Positions 12,386 to 22,982 of a stretch of 64,000 bases of DNA are shown here, piece by piece. Where the stretch lies: assembly GCA_022559985.1 (NCBI GenBank), contig JAFJTR010000002.1, positions 992,001-1,056,000 of the forward strand. Reading direction: 5' to 3'. This DNA is from Parastagonospora avenae f. sp. tritici 18332-5 (lineage: Eukaryota; Ascomycota; Dothideomycetes; Pleosporales; Phaeosphaeriaceae). The stretch's first letter is position 1; the number at the start of each line of letters is the position of its first letter. Below the pieces are notes generated by a model that was not told the DNA's origin, ran no database searches, and saw nothing but the letters and a program-made list of their open reading frames with translations. The position numbers were made by a program, and so were the translations under genes.

Positions 12386-14271
12386 ATGGCCCACAACGCG
12401 GATGTAGACTATGTAGAAGCGCTCGACATAGACCAGGAGATGCGCTCGCGTCACCAGTCCTCCAAGTCGCAGCCGAAAGCGCCCATATATGCGCCGCAGC
12501 AGGCGGGCACGTCAGGGGCGAGATCTCAGGGAATTGACGGCGAAGACGAAGATGCGCCGCTACTGAGTCCCACGGAACGCACTCGTAGGAGCGTAGACGA
12601 CAGCGACAGTGAAGAAAGTGAATACGAATGGCCGGGAGAGGCAGACTTTAAAGGACTTTCCTGGTGGCATCGGCCTTCGGTAGGCATATCAACACGAACT
12701 TTCTATGCATCAGATCTGACATTGGATAGATATACTGGCTCCTCCCACCGTTCTTCTTGTTCACCATGGCATTTGGTGGCATTATCATACCCAAGATCAA
12801 CCTGATCATGGACCTCGTATGCACCGAATACTATGCCACGGGCGGAAGCGATCCCATCTCGAGTCCAATGGACCCAGGACAGCAACACGACCGCTGTCAG
12901 AACGACACTGTCTCCTCTCGCTCATCCCTGTTCCTCTTATACGGAAGCCTGTGCTCTGGCATTCTCTCCGCCATCACCAGCCCGAAACTTGGTGCGCTAT
13001 CTGATCGCCATGGACGTAGGAAATTTTTGATCTTCAACACAATCGGCACGCTCTTCGCCGAGATCCTCACTATATTGGCAGCCAAGTACCCCAATATCTT
13101 TCATGTGAACTGGATTCTAGTTGGCTACTGCATAGAGGGAATCACTGGTTCTTTTATCGTTGGTATGGCTGTCGCCCATTCCTATGCCTCAGATTGCACA
13201 TCACCTCAAAAGCGCACTGTAGCTTTTTCATATTTCCACGCTTGTCTCTTTGGTGGCATTGCTATCGGTCCCGCTCTCTCTGGATATGTCATTTCAGCTC
13301 GCGAAAAGTACGTCGGTCATACCGAGGCAGTGCTTTTAGTCTTCTACATTGCGCTAGCTGCGCATCTGGTGTTCATCGCTGCTCTAATGTTTCTCATCCC
13401 CGAGTCCCTGACCCAAGCTCGACAAGAAGCAGCGCGCGAACGACACAGAGAAGATATGGAGAAGTTGGGCCCCGCGTCGGACTGGATTAATCAACTGCGG
13501 CATCTCAATCTATTTAAACCACTCGAAATTCTCTGGCCTACTGGCCCTGGTTCGTCATCTGCCGTACGCTGGAACTTGGCTCTCCTCGCAGCTACAGACG
13601 CCATCATGTTTGGCGTTGCCATGGGCGCCACGGGTGTACTACTCGTCTACACGCGTCGCCAATTCGGCTGGCACGAACTCGAAACCGGACGCTTCGCCAC
13701 CATTGTCAACACCTCGCGTGTCGTCGCTCTCTTGGTCGTTTTGCCTGTGTTGACGCGCATCTTCCGCGGCAAAGACGGACACAAGCGCACCCGCAGCTCC
13801 GGCTCGGATCTCTTTGATCTCAGCATCATTCGCGCTGCCATCTTCTTCGACATGATGGGTTACTTAGGCTTTATTCTCGCGCGCAAAGGCGAAATCTTCG
13901 CACTGTCTGGCGCGCTTGCAGCTATGGGTGGTATCGGTAACCCAACGCTTGGCGCAGCGCTCACCAAACATGTTCCCCCTGACAAAGTTGGCCAGCTTCT
14001 TGGCGCAACTGGACTCTTGCATGCTGTTGCGCGAGTGATCGGGCCAACTATCTTCAACGGCATCTACAGCGCTACCGTCGGAAGCTACAGACAGACGGTA
14101 TTTGTGACGTTGTGTGCGACTTTTGGGTTGGCATTTGTGTGTAGTTGGTTCGTGAGGCCACATGGTACGTTCAACATTCTCTTCTCGTGTTGATGAAATA
14201 CTAACTATGATGTAGTTTATATCGACGACGATAAGGCAGTACGACCGACTGCAGACGAGCAAGAAGCATAG
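12386..14271 (+). CDS. MFS transporter (tetracycline-resistance-like / ZRT1-type)
   Basis: Three exons, 12386-12679, 12730-14164 and 14216-14271, all in frame, giving 594 residues. The N-terminus is a long hydrophilic, acidic cytoplasmic tail (about residues 1-95, with 'DEDAPLLSP' and 'SDSEESEYEW'). It is followed by 'IYWLLPPFFLFTMAFGG' as TM1. The MFS motif A 'GALSDRHGRRKF' lies between TM2 and TM3. The motif-C-like 'GIAIGPALSGY' is in TM5. Twelve hydrophobic segments can be counted, with a charged central loop ('RQEAARERHREDMEK'). It is a proton-linked membrane carrier by family. The extracellular loop after TM1 has a Cys-containing insert typical of this fungal subfamily. Substrate not deducible. 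Confidence 0.87.
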
Positions 14272-14783
14272 GAGCTTCCCTTGTTCTATTATGTTGTTCA
14301 GAATTTGTTTACAATGTAGCGCGTAGATATCAGTGTAGAGTACTTTTGCAAGCAGCATACACATAGTACACATTTAGTTTCAATGTACCTCGATTCGCAG
14401 TTTGAGCCACGGCGGCAAATGTGCATTTTCTTGCCCTGTGCAATCTTCGCTGACATCAGCTGCAGCCAAGTTAGGCGGGCCACTCTTCATTGGGTCCGCG
14501 GAGGAAGCCGACGCTGATCTAGGCTGCACAGGACCCTATAGTGCAATTATGCTTATTGCACACTCTTGTCCTTAATAATACACCCAATCCGCGGTAACAC
14601 TGCAGCCACATTGCGCAGCACCTGCGAACACTTGAATGTGCAAACTTGCGCCCATGCGCTTCAATCTACTTCGATAGGAGACTGCACAATCGCCTCCCGC
14701 CCAATTCGTCGATCGAGCCTCCTGAAGCTATACACCCGAGAAAACACTAACGTTGTCGCCGAGTACGAGTCGTTGTATCCAGC
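14272..14783. other. Intergenic, promoter of the Clr5-ankyrin gene
   Basis: No gene is supported in these roughly 500 bases. Confidence 0.5.
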
Positions 14784-17370
14784 ATGACCAAAGATTGGGG
14801 TTCCGTAGAGGCGGAGATTAGAGAGTTGTACGCCAAGTCTAATGGAAAGATCACTCTTGGGGAGATTGAGAAGTTGATGGCGCGCAAGAAGTTTAGGGCG
14901 TCGACGAGGGCGTATCGCATGAAGTTGAAGGAGTGGGGGCTGTTGAAACAGAAGAGTCGGCGAGAACAACGCGATAGAAGCTCAAGTGCAACAGCGGAGC
15001 CAAGCACGATACCGGAATCTATGTCTCTTGACGTTGACGACGGACCAAATCCAGAAGAAGGGGTGACACCAGCGGAGCCTCCGTTGTCCGACCATTGTAC
15101 AGAGCGTGGCGGCTGGCAGGTTGTCGAAGATCTTACGAGTGTGGAACCTACATTCATGGGCCTTCTCCATCAAGCGCCAGTGTAAGTGACTTCAGCTGTT
15201 CTAGGGATGATTGCTTGTCGCTGATAGTGTATCCTGAAGCAGTTCGACGGACTATCCTTGGCCGGAAACTCAGACAGAACCTAATGACATTGTCCTGGAC
15301 ATGCTAGGCGCTGTGTTAGAGTGCGATCCAGATAAACTGCAAGACCTTGTGGTGCGTCATAACGAGCACATCAACGACCCCATCGGCCTACCATTTGAAG
15401 CAGGCGGCCGCTTCGCCGGCCATCCAATTATGAACCAGATGGTCATCATGCAGCATCCCAGCCAGACGCTGCTCGATATCACGTGCGGTATGCCATGTGG
15501 TCCGTCTCTCTGGGTGTTGATAAGTCATGGCGCAAAGGGCTCTCGGCATCCATTGGGAACTGACCTTGCACTGCACAACGCAATCAAGAATGGCCGCACT
15601 ATGAACGTGATGGTGATTGCTCGCCCCGGCCGATCAGACATTAACGGTCTACCGGGCACATCATGGAAGCCTCTATTACAAGCCGTATTTTGGAACCATC
15701 CGGACGTTGTCCGAATTCTCATCCGCAGAGGCGTGAACCTGGAAGACGCTGGGCTGTCTCCTCGAGGCTCAGGTTATCAGACCGCACTACAGTTATGCTT
15801 GGAACGACGCGCAGCTGAATATATTCAGGATACCGTAAGAGACAAATGCAACAACATCGCTCGACAGCTGTTAGAAGCGGGTGCAAACATACATGCAACA
15901 CCACCAAATGGCTCTTCGGCAACGCCATTCGAAATGTTCACTCAGCCATGGCAGACACGCGACTACTGGGCGTCGAAGCTCACCGTGATCGAATTGGACT
16001 GCCTCCGGATGTTCGTCACAGGAGGCGTAAATTTGCAATCGCGCTTTGAAGGGTGTCCTTGTGGGCTGTCGCGCCAAACTTTCCAGCATCAGGTCATCTG
16101 GCATTCGACGGCAAAAGTGGCTCGACTCATTATAGACAGCGCGACAGCAGGCGCAGGCTCTATGAATATCTCCAGTCTTCTCCATGAGATCCTTGGGTTT
16201 TGCCCAGAATCTAAACGACATCCAGCAGACACACTGCGCGATCTTCAAGTCCTACTCCAAAAGGGCGCTGATCCGAACCACGCAGATATCAGCGGCCTAA
16301 CGCCGTTGCGCAGATGCATCGAGCAATGCCCTGCTGTTGATTTGGTCGCAAGGTTACAAATGCTACTGGACGCGGGAGCTGACGCTGAACACGAAGATCG
16401 CAACGGTAGTCAGCCTTTCGTGCTTGCAGCCCGCACACTTGAAGAGCCCCTGCTCTCCGAGGTCATGCAAGCCATGGTGAGTAGCATACGCGGAAGATAC
16501 AGGCGCTTCGTTAATGGCATCTCTCGCACCTGGAGCGCGAAGCACTTTCCCATCAACAACACGCAAACCTACGAGCAGGTTATGTCATCCACTCGCAACA
16601 CCGGCAACTTCAAACTGGAGCTGTTGGACATGGTACCGGAAGGTATCCGAGACACTTTCCAGCGGGCCTACTTCACTGTTGTCAGCAAGAACTTCCTCGA
16701 CACCATGACGCGAACCGCAAAGACGAGGCTGCTAACCGCACGAGACAAAGATGAGATCGTCTGGATAACCGGAATGCGACGTGGCATCGATCTACCAGAA
16801 TACAGATTCGACCAAGAGCTTGTCATAGCATTGCTGGACCCTCAACCAATGTCGGGAATGCTGCTCGATGTCGCAGGTCCGTCAAATACTACTGAGCCGA
16901 TTGAACAAGTAAGCGCAAACCTACAGTCGCCGCTTGCTTTCGTCATGGACAGGGAAGAAACCATCAACGCATCAGCTTCTCGACCCACATGGCAGTTCAA
17001 CGCAAACAATTCCATCACTTCGCCGCCACCAGCGATGACATCACACCAAACCTCCGCATCTGCGTCTCCCGCCGATGAGGACCTCATGGTACCACCGACC
17101 ACGCTCATCCGCTGGCAGGATCCAGAAGCGCCACCGAAACCTGGCGATCTCGAAAAAGCATGCGCATCTGTACTGAGGTACGAGTGCGCAACGTGCAGCG
17201 ATGGCGTGCCGTTGACTAAGAGCGAGCATGAGAAGCATGTGAAGGAGCATGCGCATACGTCTGTCTGTGAAGAGGGCAATTGCGCGGGTAGGTTTTGCGC
17301 ACTGAAGAATGGGAAGCGCGCTATAAAGGGGTGTCATGATCATTTATTTGGTGCGGACGATATGGTATGA
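14784..17370 (+). CDS. Clr5-domain ankyrin-repeat protein
   Basis: Two exons, 14784-15181 and 15240-17370, giving 842 residues. The junction GTAAGT...AAG keeps the frame through 'SSTDYPWPETQTEPND'. The N-terminus reads 'WGSVEAEIRELYAKSNGKITLGEIEKLM' then 'FRASTRAYRMKLKEWGLLK', the Clr5 domain (PF14420), a small putative DNA-binding module. From about residue 160 onward there are degenerate ankyrin repeats ('LLQAVFWNHPDVVRILIRRGVNLEDAG', 'ARQLLEAGANIHATPPNGSSATPFE', 'LQVLLQKGADPNHADISGLTPLRRC', 'LQMLLDAGADAEHEDRNGSQPFVLAA'). The C-terminus holds a Cys/His-rich segment (about residues 780-825, 'CATCSDGVPLTKSEHEKHVKEH') that could bind zinc. No enzymatic domain is visible. A nuclear scaffold or regulator is possible but not shown. 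Confidence 0.82.
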
Positions 17371-17935
17371 ACGTGAGGTTGGGAATGGTGAAGCAGAGAA
17401 AGCGGAGCGGAGATGAGTATTGGTAAAAGCCAAACAATAACAAATCATGGCGTCGCGATATGATACCCAAGAATGAATTTCTCACTTTGATCATTATCCT
17501 ATTCTGCTGCTGTGCTTTGAGTTCCCCTGATTTGTTCCTTCACATTCTTACACCCCGCTTAATGGCCGCACGTCTTGCGCTATACTAAAACCAGCTCTTG
17601 GAACTGAAATATCTGACGTATGTAAACACTCATTGAGACCCTCTTTTTCGTAGTTATGAAATGATCTCATTTATTTGTATCATTTGTATGTACAGTGTCG
17701 GTTGACCGGGTATTGGAAGGGTACGCCCGCAGGCGTACGCACAAAGGTGAGCAGGCAAGATGATTCTATTGATTACTTCACTACTACCCTCTCTCTCCTT
17801 GCAGAGAAGGAGGGTTCTTATCTACATGTGGCCCCTTGGCGCACAGACTGTATTGAGCTGTAATTGCGCCGTGAATTAAGCCGTACTTGCGTACGGACAT
17901 ACAGAGATTTAAAGTTGAATAGCTAATAGTACTAG
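17371..17935. other. Intergenic between convergent genes
   Basis: This lies between the 3' end of the ankyrin gene (plus) and the 3' end of the FAD oxidase gene (minus). It holds both untranslated ends. No gene seen. Confidence 0.5.
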
Positions 17936-19291
17936 CTATAGTTTCGATCTACTATCATGAGGAAGCAGCTCTCTCCTTGAGCCTACCAATTTTCTTCCGC
18001 TCTTCCCAAACTCCAATCCGCCTCCACCCATTCTCTCAGCTCCAGTCTTCCATTTCCACGCGCGATCCTTCTCTCCGCCACAGCTTTCGCCCCGGAGCAC
18101 CTTCGATACATACTTCCCTGCAATCGGTAGAAACTTATATGAGTGAAAGCTTCCACCCGTCGCAATGATCAAGTTGTCAAGCGACGCGTGTGGATGCTGG
18201 CACAGAATCCAGTCCTCAGTCGGCGTGACGGCATCAAAGCAGATGCGCCACCGCGAGGGAGTATGTGTGGATGTGAAATGCGGCATTGCTTTACGCATCA
18301 CCTCCGCGCTGTCCTTCTTCAGCTCTTCAGGTACACGCGCCTGGTCCATGCGCGGCGGGACGGTGATGGTCTTTCCCGAGCGCGTCGTGGTTGAGTGAAC
18401 GACTTCGGTTTGCAAGTCGTTGATCTTCAGCGTACGCTTCAGCTGGCTAGGTGGAATGATGTCTACCTGCCCGCCAATGACCACGACGGGCATCTTGGAG
18501 TCCATGATGCTCTGTGTCTCAGACTCGCTCAGCGTGTAATAAGCGGACAGCCGTCCCACGGCGGTGATCTGACGCTCGATGCAATCCTGCGCGGGGAGCT
18601 GTAGGAAGTCTTCGATCGGCGAGAGCAATGCGCTTGTCCAGGCACCTGTAGCGAGAACAATCTTGTCCGCGGAGTATGTTTGTCCGGACGAAGTGCGCAC
18701 ACCCGTAACTCGACGTTGGGAAGTATCGAGAGTGAGTTCCGCTACTTCACCAGTGACGCGCTTTAGGCCCTTGTCGGTCGCCACCCTGAGGAAGCTCATT
18801 GTCGCTCGCTCAGCATCACACCAGCCAGCTTCAGGGTTAAAATATCCTTTGCCCATTTCATCACCACCGCAAAGATCTTTGAGAACATCGTACTTCTTCA
18901 ACTCATCCACATTGATATCCCTGGTATAGTCTCCGCCTCTTTCAACAAACGTCTGGCGCACCTTGTCGCCGAAGTCTCCCCCTTTTTTATCGATGACGGT
19001 CCAGCCTGTTTTGTGGAAGTGGCCTTGGACCGCCATGTTCCAGAACCACGGATGTATGGCTTCGTTGGCAAGGTTGCAGTACATTGGCGATTCATAGTCG
19101 GTACGAATGATGCGGTTCGTGTCAACAGCGGCAGCTTTCTTCTCAGCAAGTGGTCCCATCGGCTCCCAGCGATCTATGATCGTGACGCGCGATGGATCCT
19201 TGTACTGGTGGCTCAAATGATACGCCGTGGAAGTGCCGAAGGTGCCAGCCCCGACAATCAACACAGTTGGCTCGTCGTTGCTCGGTGCCAT
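17936..19291 (-). CDS. FAD-dependent sarcosine / fructosyl-amino-acid oxidase-like enzyme
   Basis: A single intronless frame of 451 residues from ATG at 19291. The N-terminus has the Rossmann FAD motif 'VLIVGAGTFGTSTAYHL' (GxGxxG at residues 14-19) and an acidic strand end 'VTIIDRWEP'. 'RIIRTDYESPMYCNLA' and 'GWCDAERA' match the DAO/MSOX fold of amadoriases. The C-terminal 'RICFDAVTPTEDWILCQHP' carries a Cys where monomeric sarcosine oxidases bind FAD covalently. It is followed by the 'IIATGGSFHSYKFLPIAGKYV' FAD-contact segment. The family oxidises secondary amines (sarcosine, pipecolate, Amadori products) to imine and H2O2. No clear peroxisomal tripeptide is present; the end is 'SKL', which does match PTS1, so peroxisomal import is likely. 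This is the only intact member of the adjacent catabolic group. Confidence 0.88.
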   Translation of the reverse strand: MAPSNDEPTVLIVGAGTFGTSTAYHLSHQYKDPSRVTIIDRWEPMGPLAEKKAAAVDTNRIIRTDYESPMYCNLANEAIHPWFWNMAVQGHFHKTGWTVIDKKGGDFGDKVRQTFVERGGDYTRDINVDELKKYDVLKDLCGGDEMGKGYFNPEAGWCDAERATMSFLRVATDKGLKRVTGEVAELTLDTSQRRVTGVRTSSGQTYSADKIVLATGAWTSALLSPIEDFLQLPAQDCIERQITAVGRLSAYYTLSESETQSIMDSKMPVVVIGGQVDIIPPSQLKRTLKINDLQTEVVHSTTTRSGKTITVPPRMDQARVPEELKKDSAEVMRKAMPHFTSTHTPSRWRICFDAVTPTEDWILCQHPHASLDNLIIATGGSFHSYKFLPIAGKYVSKVLRGESCGGEKDRAWKWKTGAERMGGGGLEFGKSGRKLVGSRRELLPHDSRSKL

Positions 19292-19566
19292 TTTGGAGAA
19301 GTCTTACAGCATTACAGATGACAAGGAAGATGGATTTGATTCCACTACCATGGTTGCAAGGTGTTTCTGGCGAGTTGTACTAATATTGTTGCGGATTGGG
19401 CCCCGCACGCTGGTGCGGATCCGAAACTTTTGGCGCTTGGCCGGCGTGATCATTGATGACAGCGGGAGCGGAACGCTGCCGATAACATAGTAAGAAAATT
19501 TACTCGCTTTTACAAGCCGTTCGTATTATAATGAAGCCAATATACATGCGATGTAACATTCGCGCC

Positions 19567-21107
19567 TCAAAGCTTCGGCATTACAGGACTGGTCTCCCAC
19601 AAGGGCCGCATTGAATCTTCGAGCGGGCTATCACGTCGCAACACCCTCTCTTCAGTGGTTCTAAACAGTCGAGAAAGATCAGTCTGCTCATATGGAAGCT
19701 CGCCCTGTGTCATAGCCGCTAGAACTTTGCTAGACAACAGTATCTGAGGCATCCCGTGTCCATTGAAACCCACGATGATGAACTGGCCAGGTTTCCCCGG
19801 AACTTCTTCAACATGAGGCATAAAATCGGCACTATATCCCATGACTATTGAGTGTGAATGGCTTCATTCGTAAAAAATTGTGATGACTTATCTCCTGTCC
19901 AGACTTTGCTCACTTTTGCGTCCGACTGTTCCCACCCTCGAAAGTGTCGCTGCATGTAGCCATCGAAGTAAGACACGGCCTCTTCTACCATCTCATCGTC
20001 CCGTACCGTGCCAAACCAACGCTCAGGCTTGTGCCAGAATCTACGTCTCGCTCCACCAACAATGATACTACCGTCAGCACGCGGAATGAGGTAATTGTAG
20101 TTGCGACTGTCGAAGCGAAGTGCGTAAGTATTCACGAGATGTGGTGCTTCTTTTCCTTGGGAACTTTTAGTATTGCAGCAAATACCTCGAATCAGTGTAA
20201 TAGCTTGCGAGTACTCGAGAAGGCCATCGCTGGTGTATGCGTTGGTTGCATATACAATCTTCTTCGCTTTGATCGCGCCACGTGGGGTTTGCACTATCCA
20301 TTCACCACATCTGGTCCCTGAAACGGACGTTACTGGCGTGTTAGCTTGAACATTGAGCAAGCATTTTGTTGTGAGTAGTCGATCGAGGGGCTGGTGTACC
20401 ATTTTTGCCGGCCACAAGTGAGCGGCGGTGTAACTAAATGCGCAACAGGCACCTTTTACACCCGAAATCTGTCGCAAAGCCCGCATCAGTGTTGCACAGG
20501 TCCACTGAAGATTCGGAACTAATCCTTTCAGCATCTCTCTTTGGAATGAATGTAACATCACTCAAGTCTGCATGGCCGTCTTCCTTCAAACTGCGCCATG
20601 CGGCTTCGGTATTTTCTGCGTGCTCCGCGTCCAGATATACATCGACCGCTCTTGTGAGCTGGAAATCACAATCTAGTCCTTCCGATTCGATAAGCTCTTT
20701 CATTGCGTACACATTTGCTGTCTCAAATCTTGCAACTTCCGCTGCAGCTGTGGCGCCATACATCGAACTGTATTTCGTGACGTTGAAATAAGGGTCTGGT
20801 TTAATGTGTCCGCCATTACGACCAGTCGCGCCGGAACATATCTTTCGTGCATCAAGAAGGACTATTGATGGCTGCTTCTCGCCTGAAGAGCGAAGAATAT
20901 GATATGCTGTGGCCTACAAGAAAAGTAAGCATGACTGAGCATAAGCAGATATAGGCTCCTGACCACTCCAGCAAAACCAGCGCCGATAATGACAATATCG
21001 CATGCAGTGGGAAGATCAGTTGTGCTACATAAGTGTTCAAAAGGAAGGCCCTCGGCGTTCCAGAAGGAAGTTGTGGGATGCGGAACCGGAGCGCATTTGG
21101 CAGTCAT
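19567..21107 (-). pseudogene. Broken FAD-dependent oxidoreductase (DAO family)
   Basis: The minus strand retains nearly a full family member. It starts 'MTAKCAPVPHPTTSFWNAEG' and has the FAD motif 'DIVIIGAGFAGV'. A clean intron (20963-20914) leads to 'ATAYHI', then 'DARKICSGATGRNGGH', 'GVKGACCAFSYTAAHLWPAKMV', and the C-terminal 'MGYSADFMPHVEEVPGKPGQFIIVGFNGHGMPQ'. Two lesions are visible. First, after 'KRDAERI' (near 20534) the frame must shift by one base to reach 'SGVKGA'; the only sensible intron (GTTCCG...GACAG) leaves one extra base. Second, the last intron (about 19893-19848) should start at GTAAGT after 'VWTG', but reads ATAAGT, so the donor is lost and the frame stops at TAG. By family it would oxidise amines or amino acids (gamma-glutamylputrescine oxidase/DadA-like). 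A sequencing error could explain one lesion, less easily both. Confidence 0.68.
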
Positions 21108-21694
21108 GTTGGCTAATGACTTTTGTTCCTAGGTGCAGTTCAATTAAGAGCCAAGCGGCATTGAATATGCTCGTAGTGTGTACGACAATTTTAGGAGCGC
21201 TTCCCGCCAAAATGATCAGGCCTATAGCTCCTAGAGTGTGACTAAAGGCGAGGGCAATGCAATCTAGCTTGCCCAGTTGTACGACTGGCGGCACTTGGGG
21301 TCTTTACTGGTTACTGACCCGGAAATCGTTGTCCTTTCCGATTTCATCGGAACTGCTTCCAAAGGGAGTAATCCCTACCATGTATAGCCTGATGTCGGGT
21401 CACTGAGACTTAATAGGCGCCTTGTCGCTAGAAAGTGGGATATGCACATGACGTAGTATTGCCGGTTGCTTGTCGCCGAAAAGCTCGGCAATGTAGATCA
21501 GCAAGGTAACCAGTTTTTCGGCTGCATTGCAAACGACAGCTGAATGATATGACAGTTCTATAGCTTCCTTACTACACAAAGAGAGAACGAAGGACTCAGA
21601 ACTTCCACCATTCATCGCGTCAATTAGCTTGGCACCAAGCTCTGAAATCTGGTTAGGAACACTTCGTTGCATCTTTGTTACAATCGCTTATGAA
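21108..21694. other. Intergenic, no supported gene
   Basis: This is the promoter side of the broken oxidoreductase and the 3' side of the broken dehalogenase, both on the minus strand. A 90-codon minus-strand frame at 21400-21672 has no recognisable features. Confidence 0.45.
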
Positions 21695-22485
21695 TCACTC
21701 CACCGTTGCTCCAGAAGCAGCAATAATGCCCCGAGCTATGTCCGGAAACGAATCTGCTGTGACATTCATCTTTCCAAAAAGCTCATCGTAACGTATTCCC
21801 TCCCAGACAGTGCAATACGCGCCTCTCAAGCTGAGGTAAGAATCAGCACCACAACCTTAGATTGCCATGAATGATGTGAAGGTCCTTACCCTGCGAGCTT
21901 CGCTGCAGCCACGTCCCAGTTGTACGCTGCTGCAAACCACTTTTCGTTATTGCCCAGATTCTCCAGCATCATCTAGTACACCTTCAGATCTAGCTTTCCA
22001 ATTCCAATCGAATCGCATGACACAAAATTCTCCTGAGGCATCTCGATACCGTTGTGTGTGAAGTAGCCGCCAACGCGTTCAATATCACCGGCGGTCAAAG
22101 CCCATACCATGAAGCCAGCGTCTCGAAGAAATTTGAAACATTCCGCAATGCCCGGTCGTGCTTCGAGCTTCTTGTACTGTTCGAGTATGTAACCTAGGTC
22201 ATCATCCGTGGCAAATGCATGGGCACCTTTGATACCTGCCAAGTACAACACGCGGTAAAACAGGCTAGTGAAGATCTCGCGGAAGCCGATGTATCGTCCA
22301 TTCATGCTCAAGTATGTATACTCTCTTTCTATAACTTCTATCCAAAGGTATTCGAGAAGCTTTGGTTTGACTCCCTCTGCGCGTAGTTTGTCACCGAGCT
22401 GATGGTCGACGGCGTCGAATAACGCATCATAAGACACGCAGGTCTCGACAATGTCGAAAACGACATGCCTTGGAGAAGTACCTAT
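21695..22485 (-). pseudogene. Broken haloacid dehalogenase-type hydrolase
   Basis: A full fungal 2-haloacid-dehalogenase-like gene is readable in one frame from 22485: 'GTSPRHVVFDIVETCVSYDALFDAV' (HAD motif I region), 'ALTAGD' as motif II, 'SCDSIGIGKLDLKVY', then 'WFAAAYNWDVAAAKLAG' (motif IV region). A GTAAGG...CAG intron (21889-21831) leads to the last exon, ending TGA at 21695. Two single-base changes break it. The codon where the family begins is ATA (22485-22483) instead of ATG, and no other ATG precedes motif I in this frame. The conserved position after 'LKVY' is TAG (21975-21973), most simply a mutated CAG. Otherwise the 244-codon frame is intact, so the damage looks recent. The motif I 'VFDIVET' lacks the second Asp of DxD, as some HAD dehalogenases do. 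Confidence 0.75.
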
Positions 22486-22982
22486 ATTCCAGTTTGCGCG
22501 GTGATGGTGGGGAATACTGAAAGATTTCAGGCCGCTCCGGATGGTGCTTGAGTAAAGAGAGGCTACCTAGTTATAGTATTGGAGCACTCTTTTTACATAA
22601 CAAAATGGTTCATCAAAATGCCAATGCTATTACAGCTGGTATGATTGACTCGATTTAGACTTGGCTCCTGGGCATGATGCTCCATTGCCGATTGGTAGCC
22701 TATCGGGCGTTTTAGCGTAAATTCTAGGTAAACTGGGGTGGATCATGCGAAGTGGGGTGGAATTGAGCTCGACAAATGCGCCGGAAACTTCTCTAATGGC
22801 GGTTATATTGCGCAGAAACATCAATTGTTAGTCGGCAGCACGTATTCATACCTAGTCGATATACATACAACCCAAGCATAGCGTGAGTCTTTTCAGAACT
22901 CTTTCAGCTTTAATCCCTTCACTACCGACATATCGAGCTTGTCCAGCGCAGAATAAGTTCATCTTGAATCGACGCTACTTGA
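22486..22982. promoter_or_regulatory. Divergent promoter region of the broken dehalogenase and broken permease
   Basis: About 500 bases separate the lost start of the minus-strand dehalogenase from the ATG of the plus-strand permease. Their shared promoter arrangement supports co-regulation when both were functional (inference). No specific operator was recognised. Confidence 0.4.
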
